Source of the DNA: Ruminococcus flavefaciens
GTDB lineage: Bacteria; Bacillota; Clostridia; Oscillospirales; Ruminococcaceae
Assembly (NCBI RefSeq): GCF_900116855.1
Contig: NZ_UETD01000003.1
Location: 62,001-126,000, forward strand
Direction of reading: 5' to 3'
DNA: 64,000 nucleotides
The notes beneath the pieces are model-generated. The model saw only the letters and a program-made list of their open reading frames with translations, ran no database searches and was not told where the DNA came from. Position numbers and translations under genes: made by a program. Shown piece by piece: positions 8,178 to 16,166 of the stretch (within the stretch, counting starts at the first letter, position 1; each line of letters begins with the position of its first letter).

Positions 8178-10625
8178 TTATGCCTTGCTCTTGGAGACTC
8201 TTACTTTCTTCTCAAGCTTTGTTGCTTCCTTATAAGGACGAACCAGCATATAGATCATGAATGCGATAAGAGCTATTGCAAAGATGAGTCCGATAACGTG
8301 AACATTTCCTGTGAACAGGCAGCCCAGCTGATAGATGATGAGCGATACTGCATAAGCAAATACGCACTGATAACCAACTGCGAACAGTGTCCACTTGGGG
8401 CTGTTCATCTCTCTCTTCATAGCACCGATAGCTGCGAAGCAAGGTGCACAGAGGAGGTTGAATGCGAGGAATGAGTAGCCTGCCAGCTTTGAAAGTCCCT
8501 CGAAGTCGAGAACGCCGAATACTCCGACAACCTCTTCCTTTGCAACGAGACCCATAACGGTAGCAACTGTTGCAGCTGCGTCGTCAAAGCCCAGAGGTGC
8601 GAATATCCACTTGACAGCGTCACCGATGTGACCGAGGATAGAATCAGCAAGCTCCATATCGGGATCGAATGCGAATGCACCGCCCTCGGGCCAGCCGTGT
8701 ACGGAACCTGCCCAGATAACGATGGATGAAAGAAGGATTATGGTTCCTGCCTTCTTGATGAAGGACCAGCCGCGCTCCCACATTGAGCGGAGAACGTTGC
8801 TTACGGTAGGAACGTGGTATGCAGGAAGCTCCATAACGAAGGGAGCGGGATCGCCTGCGAACATCTTTGTCTTCTTGAGCATGATACCCGAGATGATGAT
8901 AGCAGCCATACCGAGGAAGTAAGCGCTGGGGCCTACCCACCATGCACCGCCGAACAGTGCAACTGCGATCATGGAGATGATGGGGAGCTTTGCTCCGCAG
9001 GGGATGAATGTGGTAGTCATGATGGTCATACGGCGGTCGCGCTCGTTTTCGATGGTACGCGATGCCATGATACCGGGAACGCCGCAGCCTGTACCGATGA
9101 GGATCGGGATAAAGGACTTGCCCGAAAGACCGAAGCGGCGGAAGATCTTGTCCATGATGAATGCAACTCTTGCCATGTATCCGCAGGATTCAAGGATAGC
9201 AAGGAAGATGAAGAGTACCAGCATCTGGGGAACAAATCCGAGAACTGCGCCCACACCTGCTACGATACCGTCAAGGATAAGGCTCTTGAGCCAGTCGCCG
9301 CAGTGGATAGCGTCCAGACCCTTTTCAACAAGCACGGGAACACCGGGTACCCATGTGCCGTAGTCGGCAGGATCGGGAGCTGTGAACTCGCCCTCCTCGT
9401 CGAGAGCCTCGCCCAGAGCAGCGTCGATATCGTAGACCTTGCCGCCTGTCTCCTCGTTCTTGTAGAACTCGTCAACGTAGCTTCCGTAAGCCTCCTCGAA
9501 AGCGCCAAAGTCACCGTCCTCGATAGCGCCCTGAAGCTCGTCTGCGCCCTTTATGTCGGAGTCGGCAGCAGCTTCGTCAACAACAGCCTTTACGCCGTCT
9601 GTGAATACGAATTCGTTTGCCCATTTGTCTGTTTCATCGTCGTAATCACCGCTCATGCCGAACAGGTGGAAGCCGTCTCCGAAGAGTCCGTCATTGGTCC
9701 AGTCTGTTACCCATGTACCTACTGTGGTAACGGAAACGTAGTAAACGATGATCATGATGATAGCGAAGATAGGAAGTCCCAGCCAGCGGTTTGTTACCAC
9801 CTTGTCGATCTTGTCCGAAACGGACAGTGCCTTAGCGTCCTTCTTCTTGTAGCTTGACTTGATTATGGAAGCTATGTACTCATAGCGCTCGTTTGTGATG
9901 ATGCTCTCGGCATCGTCATCAAGCTCCTTCTCCGCAGCAGCTATATCCTGCTCGATGTGCTTGAACTTATCCTCCGAGAGTCCGAGGGACTCCAGTACCT
10001 TGTCGTCACGCTCGAAAACCTTTATTGCGTACCAGCGCTGCTGCTCCTCGGGCATATCGTGTACCACAGCTTCCTCGATGTGAGCGAGGGCGTGTTCAAC
10101 GGGGCCAGAGAATGTGTGCTGAGGAATGGTCTTTACATTCTTTGCGGCGTCGATAGCTGCCTCAGCAGCCTCTGTAATGCCTGTGCCCTTGAGAGCGGAT
10201 ATCTCAACGATCTTGCAGCCCAGCTTCTTGGAGAGCTCGCTGATGTTGATCTTGTCGCCGTTCTTCTTTACAACGTCCATCATGTTGATGGCGATGACAA
10301 CGGGGATTCCCAGCTCTGTGAGCTGAGTTGTAAGATAGAGGTTTCTTTCAAGGTTTGTACCGTCAATTATATTGAGTATAGCATCGGGACGTTCGCCGAT
10401 AAGGTAATTTCTTGCAACGACTTCTTCGAGAGTGTATGGTGATAATGAGTATATACCGGGAAGGTCGGTGATGATGACGTCATCATGCTTTTTCAGCTTT
10501 CCTTCCTTCTTTTCAACGGTAACACCCGGCCAGTTACCAACGAACTGATTTGAACCTGTCAGCGCGTTGAACAGGGTGGTCTTACCACAGTTTGGGTTGC
10601 CTGCAAGAGCTATTCGCAGTGCCAT
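8178..10625 (-). CDS. feoB: Ferrous iron transport protein B
   Basis: An 815-residue membrane GTPase. The N-terminal G domain has G1 GNPNCGKTT, G3 DLPG and G4 NMMD, followed by a helical regulatory domain. The C-terminal membrane part contains the Gate-type segments GTGCGVPGIMASRTI and CGAKLPIISM and the late LLCAPCFAAIGAMKRE motif with conserved cysteines. It imports Fe(II) under anaerobic conditions. Between the first and second membrane helices there is an acidic insert of about 120 residues that makes the protein longer than the ~770 residues of E. coli FeoB; its function is unknown. The gene lies 69 bp after feoA, with an operator-like repeat in the gap. The Cys-rich helper gene follows. 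Confidence 0.97.
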   Translation of the reverse strand: MALRIALAGNPNCGKTTLFNALTGSNQFVGNWPGVTVEKKEGKLKKHDDVIITDLPGIYSLSPYTLEEVVARNYLIGERPDAILNIIDGTNLERNLYLTTQLTELGIPVVIAINMMDVVKKNGDKINISELSKKLGCKIVEISALKGTGITEAAEAAIDAAKNVKTIPQHTFSGPVEHALAHIEEAVVHDMPEEQQRWYAIKVFERDDKVLESLGLSEDKFKHIEQDIAAAEKELDDDAESIITNERYEYIASIIKSSYKKKDAKALSVSDKIDKVVTNRWLGLPIFAIIMIIVYYVSVTTVGTWVTDWTNDGLFGDGFHLFGMSGDYDDETDKWANEFVFTDGVKAVVDEAAADSDIKGADELQGAIEDGDFGAFEEAYGSYVDEFYKNEETGGKVYDIDAALGEALDEEGEFTAPDPADYGTWVPGVPVLVEKGLDAIHCGDWLKSLILDGIVAGVGAVLGFVPQMLVLFIFLAILESCGYMARVAFIMDKIFRRFGLSGKSFIPILIGTGCGVPGIMASRTIENERDRRMTIMTTTFIPCGAKLPIISMIAVALFGGAWWVGPSAYFLGMAAIIISGIMLKKTKMFAGDPAPFVMELPAYHVPTVSNVLRSMWERGWSFIKKAGTIILLSSIVIWAGSVHGWPEGGAFAFDPDMELADSILGHIGDAVKWIFAPLGFDDAAATVATVMGLVAKEEVVGVFGVLDFEGLSKLAGYSFLAFNLLCAPCFAAIGAMKREMNSPKWTLFAVGYQCVFAYAVSLIIYQLGCLFTGNVHVIGLIFAIALIAFMIYMLVRPYKEATKLEKKVRVSKSKA

Positions 10626-10643
10626 AAAAAACTTCCTTTCATA

Positions 10644-10661
10644 AGTTAGATTTTTCTAACC
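10644..10661. promoter_or_regulatory. Operator-like box upstream of feoB
   Basis: AGTTAG-ATTTTT-CTAACC belongs to the NGTTAG-N6-CTAACN family. On the minus strand a TAATAT -10-like hexamer (complement of 10663-10668) abuts it, but no good -35 is seen. feoB may therefore be read mainly from the feoA promoter, with this box as a secondary control point. Confidence 0.6.
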
Positions 10662-10694
10662 AATATTAAAAAATCAAAGGAACTTACTGTCCCT

Positions 10695-10916
10695 TTACTT
10701 TACCTCGATGAGTTCGGCATCAGCCTTACGGATCGAAAGCTCATAGCCGCGGACCTTGATCTCGACGGGATCGCCGAGGGGTGCGACTTTTCTCACAAAG
10801 ACCTCAACGCCCTTTGTAATGCCCATATCCATGATCCTGCGCTTTACAGCGCCCTCACCGTGAAGCTTTACGACTTTTGCGGTCTCTCCGATCGATACAT
10901 CTCTGAGTGTCTTCAT
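10695..10916 (-). CDS. feoA: FeoA family protein (proximal copy)
   Basis: A 73-residue SH3-like FeoA protein with the family pattern GEGAVKRRIMDMGITKGVEV, then the VAPLGDPVEIKVRGYELSIR strand pair. FeoA proteins are small cytoplasmic partners of FeoB thought to tune its activity. The start is preceded by GGAGGG. It lies 13 bp after the other feoA copy and 69 bp before feoB, so the order feoA-feoA-feoB is one transcription unit. Paired feoA genes are common in clostridia. Confidence 0.94.
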   Translation of the reverse strand: MKTLRDVSIGETAKVVKLHGEGAVKRRIMDMGITKGVEVFVRKVAPLGDPVEIKVRGYELSIRKADAELIEVK

Positions 10917-10929
10917 CTTTTTCCCTCCA

Positions 10930-11142
10930 TTACACCATTATCTTTTTTGCCATATCAGCGCCGAGAGCCACACGGGCGCCTCTTATGTTGACGATGACAT
11001 TTTCACCGAGCAGATTAACGAGTGTTACCTGTCCGCCAACAGTGAAGCCGAGGTCCGCAAGGTGCTTCTTTACCTCAGCGTTCCCGCCGATCTTCACGAT
11101 CGTGTGCTCGATCCCCTGATCTGCCAGACTAAGCGGCATCAT
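10930..11142 (-). CDS. feoA: FeoA family protein (distal copy)
   Basis: A 70-residue protein of the FeoA SH3-like fold (EVKKHLADLGFTVGGQVTLV, then NVIVNIRGARVALGADMAKK). It differs clearly from the adjacent copy, so the pair is not a recent duplication. It is the first gene of the feo operon. The start has AAGGGAG upstream, and the promoter and operator lie at 11190-11243. Confidence 0.94.
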   Translation of the reverse strand: MMPLSLADQGIEHTIVKIGGNAEVKKHLADLGFTVGGQVTLVNLLGENVIVNIRGARVALGADMAKKIMV

Positions 11143-11189
11143 AAACCATACTCCCTTTCATTAAAGAATGCTGAGGATACATTTAATAA

Positions 11190-11207
11190 TGTAAGCTCAT
11201 GCTAACC
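11190..11207. promoter_or_regulatory. Operator-like box downstream of the feoA -10
   Basis: TGTAAG-CTCATG-CTAACC: one half-site is exact and the other has one mismatch. It begins 8 bp after the feoA -10, the same position as at the DUF2325 and ABC-transporter promoters. Confidence 0.6.
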
Positions 11208-11214
11208 ATATAAA

Positions 11215-11243
11215 AGTTTAGCACGGCTAACAGTAAAAGTCAA
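11215..11243 (-). promoter_or_regulatory. Promoter of the feoAAB operon
   Basis: Minus-strand TTGACT (complement of 11238-11243), a 17-bp spacer, TAAACT (complement of 11215-11220). A degenerate box (AGTTTA-GCACGG-CTAACA) overlaps the spacer and -10 at 11215-11232, and a better one lies just downstream of the -10 at 11190. Confidence 0.7.
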
Positions 11244-11303
11244 TAAGCCCATAGTATTTTTGTCGTTAAATATAGTTTGTTGAGGTATCATGTCAACGCT
11301 TAT

Positions 11304-11321
11304 TGTTAGTTTTGCATAACC
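11304..11321. promoter_or_regulatory. Additional operator-like box between feo and ABC operons
   Basis: TGTTAG-TTTTGC-ATAACC has the ATAAC right half-site that is also found upstream of suf (29112) and the IscU-like gene (20784). It lies in the 401-bp divergent gap between feoA and the ABC operon, upstream of both promoters. No gene is seen in the rest of that gap. Confidence 0.45.
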
Positions 11322-11460
11322 CTGTTATCCAACGCTAAACCGCTGATAGTCCCGTGTCGTATACTCGTGTTAACAGAGACTTTTAAGGGCAAGAGAACAA
11401 TACAGTAAATCAGTACAAAGTTATACGCAAGAATGTTTGATGTATTTGTGTGAAACGTTC

Positions 11461-11490
11461 TTGATTTTCTGAGTGCAACAATGATAGAAT
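11461..11490 (+). promoter_or_regulatory. Promoter of the ABC transporter operon
   Basis: TTGATT at 11461-11466, an 18-bp spacer, TAGAAT at 11485-11490. The box at 11500 follows at +1. Confidence 0.6.
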
Positions 11491-11499
11491 ATTATATAG

Positions 11500-11517
11500 G
11501 GTTAGAAATACCTAACC
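11500..11517. promoter_or_regulatory. Operator GGTTAG-N6-CTAACC before the ABC transporter
   Basis: GGTTAG-AAATAC-CTAACC is a perfect inverted repeat with half-sites identical to the box at 3291. It begins 9 bp after the -10. Because it lies upstream of the ribosome binding site, it also argues against the in-frame ATG at 11481 as the start of the next gene. Confidence 0.75.
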
Positions 11518-11543
11518 AAATAGAGATCAGGGGGAAAAACATC

Positions 11544-12260
11544 ATGAGTGAAGCAGAAAAGAAGTTTCTTAACGTAAAAGGACTCAAAAAGAGCTTCGGA
11601 AGCGGTGACACAAAGCAGGACGTCCTCAAGGGGCTGGATTTCACAGTGGGCAAGGGCGAGTTCTGTGTGCTTCTCGGACCTTCGGGCTCGGGAAAATCCA
11701 CGCTTCTGAACATCCTCGGCGGCATTGACAATGCCGATTCGGGAGAAATAATCATCAACGGCGACAAGCTGGAGGATATGGACGAAAAGGGGCTTACCCG
11801 ATACAGAAGAAAGCATCTCGGATACGTTTTCCAGATGTACAACCTCATACCCGACCTCAATGTCAAGGAGAATATCGAGACGGGAGCCTATCTCTCCGAC
11901 GAGCCTCTTGACATCGATGAGCTGCTGAAAATACTGGGCTTGTATGAGCACCGCCACAAGCTGCCCAACCAGCTCTCGGGCGGACAGCAGCAGAGAGTAT
12001 CCATAGGAAGAGCTATCGTTAAAAATCCCGATATACTGCTCTGTGACGAGCCTACGGGAGCTCTTGACTATACCACCTCAAAGGAGATACTCAGGCTTAT
12101 TGAGGAGGTCAACCGGAAGTACGGCAACACAGTCATCATGGTAACTCACAATGAAGCCATAAAGCAGATGGCGGACCATGTGATAAAGCTCCGTGACGGC
12201 AAGATAAGGCACGATGACCTCAACACCAATAAGATAACAGCTTCCGAGCTTGAATGGTAA
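11544..12260 (+). CDS. ABC transporter ATP-binding protein (MacB/LolD-like)
   Basis: A 238-residue ATPase when started at ATG 11544, which follows CAGGGGG. Walker A is [13 protein letters not shown], the signature is [14 protein letters not shown], Walker B is [12 protein letters not shown] and the switch His is in MVTHN. The sequence class is that of ATPases working with FtsX-type permeases (macrolide or lipoprotein export and antimicrobial peptide resistance). The permease follows 12 bp later. The operator at 11500 places the operon with the iron-uptake genes, so the cargo might be linked to metal stress; the substrate cannot be read from sequence. An in-frame ATG at 11481 sits inside the promoter and is rejected. 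Confidence 0.92.
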   Translation: MSEAEKKFLNVKGLKKSFGSGDTKQDVLKGLDFTVGKGEFCVLLGPSGSGKSTLLNILGGIDNADSGEIIINGDKLEDMDEKGLTRYRRKHLGYVFQMYNLIPDLNVKENIETGAYLSDEPLDIDELLKILGLYEHRHKLPNQLSGGQQQRVSIGRAIVKNPDILLCDEPTGALDYTTSKEILRLIEEVNRKYGNTVIMVTHNEAIKQMADHVIKLRDGKIRHDDLNTNKITASELEW

Positions 12261-12272
12261 GGAGGCACTGAG

Positions 12273-15047
12273 ATGGAAGGAAACAATATCTCATTCGGCA
12301 AGCGCCCGAAAAATCCGCTCAGAAAGCGTGTCCTGAGAGACCTTCGCAGAGAGTGGAAGCGCTATCTGATGATATTTGCCATGCTGGTAGTTACCATAGG
12401 CTTCGTGTCGGGAATGTACGTCGCAAACAACAGCATGATGACTTCGCTTGATAAGAATGCGGAGAAATTCAGCCGTGAGAGCGGTCACTTTGAGCTGTCT
12501 GCGAAGGCTGACAGCGAGCTCATATCCGCCATTGAGACAGGCGAAACCGCAGACGTTGCGGCTGCACTGAAAGAAAAAGCCTATGCCGAAGCCGGGGACG
12601 AAGTCACCGGGGCAGTGGAGGAGGAGCTGGAGAAAAACGTCCGCGAGCAGGTGGAAAGCGGCATACTTGACAGCGTTACCGCAGCCGTTGACGAGCAGCT
12701 GAAGGCTGCCGAGGCTATGGGCGTAAAAGCAGATGACGCTCAGCGTCAGGAAGCCATTGATGAAGCCTTTGATGCGGCTATGTCCGAGAACTACGACAAA
12801 GCTGTGGAGGAGGCTCTTGAAAAAGCCTTTGACTCCCATGAGTACAAGGACGCCCTCTCCGATGCTATGGACGAGGCTAAAAAAGAGATAGACAAGACTA
12901 TCGATGACAAGTACGATGAGCTTTCCGAAAGGTACAAGCTGGACGAAAAGACTGATCCCGTTCCCGTAAAGGTCTACGAGCTTTTCTGCAAGGAGCAGGA
13001 GGAGAGAAAGTCCGATGCCGCCGTTGATCCTGACGGCAAGATAAGAGTTTTTGCCGAGAGAACTGACGTCAACAGATATGACATACTCAAGGGCAAGGCT
13101 CCGCAGAATGACCATGAGATAATGATAGACCGTATGCACGCCGACAATACGGGCATAAAGGTGGGGGATACCATCTATGTGGGCAAGGCTGATTTCACTG
13201 TGTCGGGACTCTGCTCATTCACGGACTATATAACCCTTTATGAGAACAACACCGATACGATGTTCGATGCCATCACCTTTGATGTGGGTATGACCACAGA
13301 CGAGGGCTTTGAGCGTGTGGGAGGAGCTCTGCGCTATGTGTATTCGTATGTTTACGAAAAGCAGCCCGAGGACAAATTCGAGGAGAAGAAGCTCTCGGAT
13401 AATTTCCTCAAGTCCCTGATAACACAGACAGCTGCTGCGGACAAGGAGACCGAGATAAAGGACTTCGTGCCTGCATATGCGAATAACGCCATAAACTTTG
13501 CTACTGACGATATGGGCTCTGATAAGTCCATGGGCGGAGTGCTGCTGTACATACTTGTGGCGGTTCTGGCATTCATCTGCGCGGTCACGATCAACACCTC
13601 ACTGGAAAAGGAGTCCTCCGTCATCGGAACTCTCCGTGCGTCGGGCTTCACCAAGGGAGAGCTGGTACGCTATTACATGAGCGCACCTGTCCTTGTCATA
13701 GCAGGTGCGGCGATAGTGGGAAATATCCTCGGATATACCTGCATGAAGAACGTTATCGTTGCCATGTATTACAACAGCTACAGCCTTCCCACATACGAGA
13801 CTGTATGGACTCCCGATGCATTTGTAAAGACTACAGTGGTGCCTGTCATCATAATGATCGTTATAAACCTCTTTGTCATCACAAGAAAGCTGAAGCTGTC
13901 ACCTCTGCGCTTCCTGCGCCACGACCTGAAGAAAACACGCAGAAAGAAAGCCATAAGGCTGCCTAAATGGAAGTTCTTCGCACGCTTCCGTATGCGCGTA
14001 TTCCTCCAGAATATCCCCAACTACATAATGATGTTCGTGGGAGTATGCTTCATAATGCTGCTGCTGTCGATGGCTGTGGGAATGCCAGAAACACTGGACT
14101 ATTACAAGAAAGAAATGCCCAATATGATGGTGGCAAAGGAGCAGGTGATACTCACCTCGACCGAGGACGAGGACGGCAATATCATAAAGACCTCCGCCGA
14201 GGGAGCCGAGCAGTTCTCAATGGCTTCACTGGAGCGCAAGTCCGACGACTACAAGGAGGAAGTATCGGTTTACGGCGTTGAAATGGGAAGCCGTTATTTC
14301 AGTCTGGACGATGATTTCTTCAACAGCTCTGCCGATGACGAGGTGTATATCTCCAAGGCATACGCCGACAAGTTCGGCATCGAAAAGGGCGATGAGATAA
14401 CTCTCGAGGAGAAATTCGAGAACGTGGATTACACATGGAAGGTCTATGATATATACGACAATTCCTCGGGAGTTGCGGTGTATATGTCGGGGGAGCGCTT
14501 CAATAAGATATTTGACAGGGACGAGGGAAGCTTCACGGGCTATCTCTCCGACAGTCACATAGATGATATCGACGAGAAGTACATCGCCAAGACCATAACT
14601 GCCGACGATCTGCTGAAGGTAGCTAATCAGCTGGACCACTCAATGGGCGACTATATGGTCTATTTCCAGTATGTGTGCGTGATAGTTGCAGCCATAATAC
14701 TCTATCTGCTGACAAAGATAATCATTGAGAAGAACGAGCGCTCTATATCCATGGTAAAGATACTGGGCTACGAAAACAGCGAGATAGCTTCGCTGTACCT
14801 TGTTACCACGGCGATAGTGGTGTTCATAACGGAGTTCCTTGCTATCTTCATCGGCTATAACGCAATGAAGGCGGCATGGAAGGTGATGCTCATGAGTATG
14901 GGCGGCTATTTCGAGTTTATAATACCCTTCTCGGGCTTTGTCAAGGAGTTCCTGATGGTATTCATAGCTTATCTCATCATAAGCATTATAGACTTCACAA
15001 GAATAAAACACATACCCAAGGTGCTTGCACTGAAAAATGTAGAGTGA
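12273..15047 (+). CDS. FtsX-type ABC transporter permease with long extracellular coiled coil
   Basis: A 924-residue membrane protein. The first helix is near residues 30-50. It is followed by about 190 residues rich in Ala, Glu, Lys and Asp, predicted as extracytoplasmic coiled coil, and then a MacB-like periplasmic-type domain. Two FtsX modules follow: helices around 420-540 with the ESSVIGTLRASGFTKGEL motif, and again at the C-terminus with ERSISMVKILGYENSEI. This duplicated FtsX build is typical of large Gram-positive permeases that act alone with one ATPase. The coiled coil may span the wall or contact a partner. GGAGG lies before the ATG, 12 bp after the ATPase stop. A strong terminator follows. 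Confidence 0.9.
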   Translation: MEGNNISFGKRPKNPLRKRVLRDLRREWKRYLMIFAMLVVTIGFVSGMYVANNSMMTSLDKNAEKFSRESGHFELSAKADSELISAIETGETADVAAALKEKAYAEAGDEVTGAVEEELEKNVREQVESGILDSVTAAVDEQLKAAEAMGVKADDAQRQEAIDEAFDAAMSENYDKAVEEALEKAFDSHEYKDALSDAMDEAKKEIDKTIDDKYDELSERYKLDEKTDPVPVKVYELFCKEQEERKSDAAVDPDGKIRVFAERTDVNRYDILKGKAPQNDHEIMIDRMHADNTGIKVGDTIYVGKADFTVSGLCSFTDYITLYENNTDTMFDAITFDVGMTTDEGFERVGGALRYVYSYVYEKQPEDKFEEKKLSDNFLKSLITQTAAADKETEIKDFVPAYANNAINFATDDMGSDKSMGGVLLYILVAVLAFICAVTINTSLEKESSVIGTLRASGFTKGELVRYYMSAPVLVIAGAAIVGNILGYTCMKNVIVAMYYNSYSLPTYETVWTPDAFVKTTVVPVIIMIVINLFVITRKLKLSPLRFLRHDLKKTRRKKAIRLPKWKFFARFRMRVFLQNIPNYIMMFVGVCFIMLLLSMAVGMPETLDYYKKEMPNMMVAKEQVILTSTEDEDGNIIKTSAEGAEQFSMASLERKSDDYKEEVSVYGVEMGSRYFSLDDDFFNSSADDEVYISKAYADKFGIEKGDEITLEEKFENVDYTWKVYDIYDNSSGVAVYMSGERFNKIFDRDEGSFTGYLSDSHIDDIDEKYIAKTITADDLLKVANQLDHSMGDYMVYFQYVCVIVAAIILYLLTKIIIEKNERSISMVKILGYENSEIASLYLVTTAIVVFITEFLAIFIGYNAMKAAWKVMLMSMGGYFEFIIPFSGFVKEFLMVFIAYLIISIIDFTRIKHIPKVLALKNVE

Positions 15048-15055
15048 TCTTCACC

Positions 15056-15095
15056 GAGCCATAGAGGAAAATCTTCCTTTATGGCTCTTTTTTTA
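15056..15095 (+). terminator. Terminator of the ABC operon
   Basis: GAGCCATAGAGGAA (15056-15069) pairs with TTCCTTTATGGCTC (15074-15087), followed by a run of eight T. Confidence 0.92.
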
Positions 15096-15137
15096 ATCAG
15101 TTCAACCAATGGTTGCAAAAAGTCTATAATAATTCGC

Positions 15138-15166
15138 TTGAACTCTACCTTGGGTTGTGATACAAT
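15138..15166 (+). promoter_or_regulatory. Promoter of the XRE regulator
   Basis: TTGAAC (15138-15143), a 17-bp spacer, TACAAT (15161-15166), about 37 bp before the chosen start codon. Confidence 0.6.
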
Positions 15167-15202
15167 GTAAATGTAAAGCAAACAGAGAATGTGGGGTGCA
15201 GC

Positions 15203-16099
15203 ATGGACAGAAAAAGCGTTTTCAGAACAAATCTCGTCAAAAGGCGCAAGGCTCTGGGTCTTACTCAGGAGCAGCTCGCCGCCAGACTCAATGTCTCACC
15301 GCAGGCTGTTTCCAAGTGGGAGAACACAAGCTATCCCGACTGCGAGCTCCTTCCCAAGCTGGCAATGGAGCTGGATACATCCCTTGATTCGCTTTTCGGA
15401 GTGGACGTGGTGGACAGAGAAAGAGATATCGAGCAGCTGGTAAATGACGAGCTCAGGGCAGCATCTCCCGAGGAGCGCTCGGAAAAGTTCATGCGGATAA
15501 TGTACAGCGCGCTCTGCGCCTGCAACCCCAACAGCGATTCCGTGGGAAGGCTCCACGACAGCTATGAGCATGAGACCTACGCAGGGCTCAAGACCGACAG
15601 GGAGCTGGCGCTTTCGAGGATAAGCCCCGACCTGAGGTACTTCTGCTTTCTGGAGATACCCGAGAACGGCGTGAATTCCTATTTCGGCGATACCACCAAC
15701 ATGATAAGACTGTTCAACACTCTTGCGGACGCCGACGCCATCAGCATTATCAGCTACCTTGGTGCCAGCGTGAGAAACAAGATGTTCTCGGTGGAGATGA
15801 TATCGGAGAGGCTGGGCATTGACCTCGGAAAGGTACAGCATATCATCGACAGGATGGACAGGTTCGGACTTGTGTGGCGAGTTTCAGCCGATATCGCCGA
15901 TAAATCTGTGATACTCTACGGCTATACACATCAGATACCCCTTACCTTTATACTGGTGCTGGCAAAGACCATAACCAACTATCTCCAGTATATGGACCCC
16001 AATGTGGAGCTCTGGATGCAGGGCGCATTCAGGCGTGAGAACGGCGCTCAGGACGAGGTGGTGCCTCAGGTGCCGTGGTGGGGAGAAAATGAACTGTGA
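15203..16099 (+). CDS. XRE-family transcriptional regulator with C-terminal winged-helix-like domain
   Basis: A 298-residue protein from ATG 15203. Residues 5-65 are a Cro/C1 helix-turn-helix (RRKALGLTQEQLAARLNVSPQAVSKWEN). The C-terminal half contains a second likely DNA-binding segment, ADAISIISYLGASVRNKMF followed by SERLGIDLGKVQHIIDRMDR, resembling ArsR-type winged helices. Two-headed regulators of this kind are not assigned to a ligand. A GTG at 15191 is in frame but less well placed. Only 67 bp separate it from the GH44 gene, with a small CCGCCGT/ACGGCGG hairpin between, so it may control or be co-transcribed with that enzyme; this is inference. Confidence 0.85.
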   Translation: MDRKSVFRTNLVKRRKALGLTQEQLAARLNVSPQAVSKWENTSYPDCELLPKLAMELDTSLDSLFGVDVVDRERDIEQLVNDELRAASPEERSEKFMRIMYSALCACNPNSDSVGRLHDSYEHETYAGLKTDRELALSRISPDLRYFCFLEIPENGVNSYFGDTTNMIRLFNTLADADAISIISYLGASVRNKMFSVEMISERLGIDLGKVQHIIDRMDRFGLVWRVSADIADKSVILYGYTHQIPLTFILVLAKTITNYLQYMDPNVELWMQGAFRRENGAQDEVVPQVPWWGENEL

Positions 16100-16166
16100 A
16101 AACAGCAGCCAAGGCTGTTGAAATATCCGCCGTCGGCATTACGGCGGAAAAAACGGAGGAAAAAAC

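Noticed and set aside
8814..9857. 347-aa open frame on the plus strand
   Set aside because: It is the antisense shadow of feoB, which has all family motifs on the minus strand; no ribosome binding site or recognisable domain.
11481..11543. Upstream ATG as the start of the ABC ATPase
   Set aside because: It lies between the -35 and -10 hexamers, upstream of the predicted transcription start and of the operator; a good ribosome binding site precedes ATG 11544.
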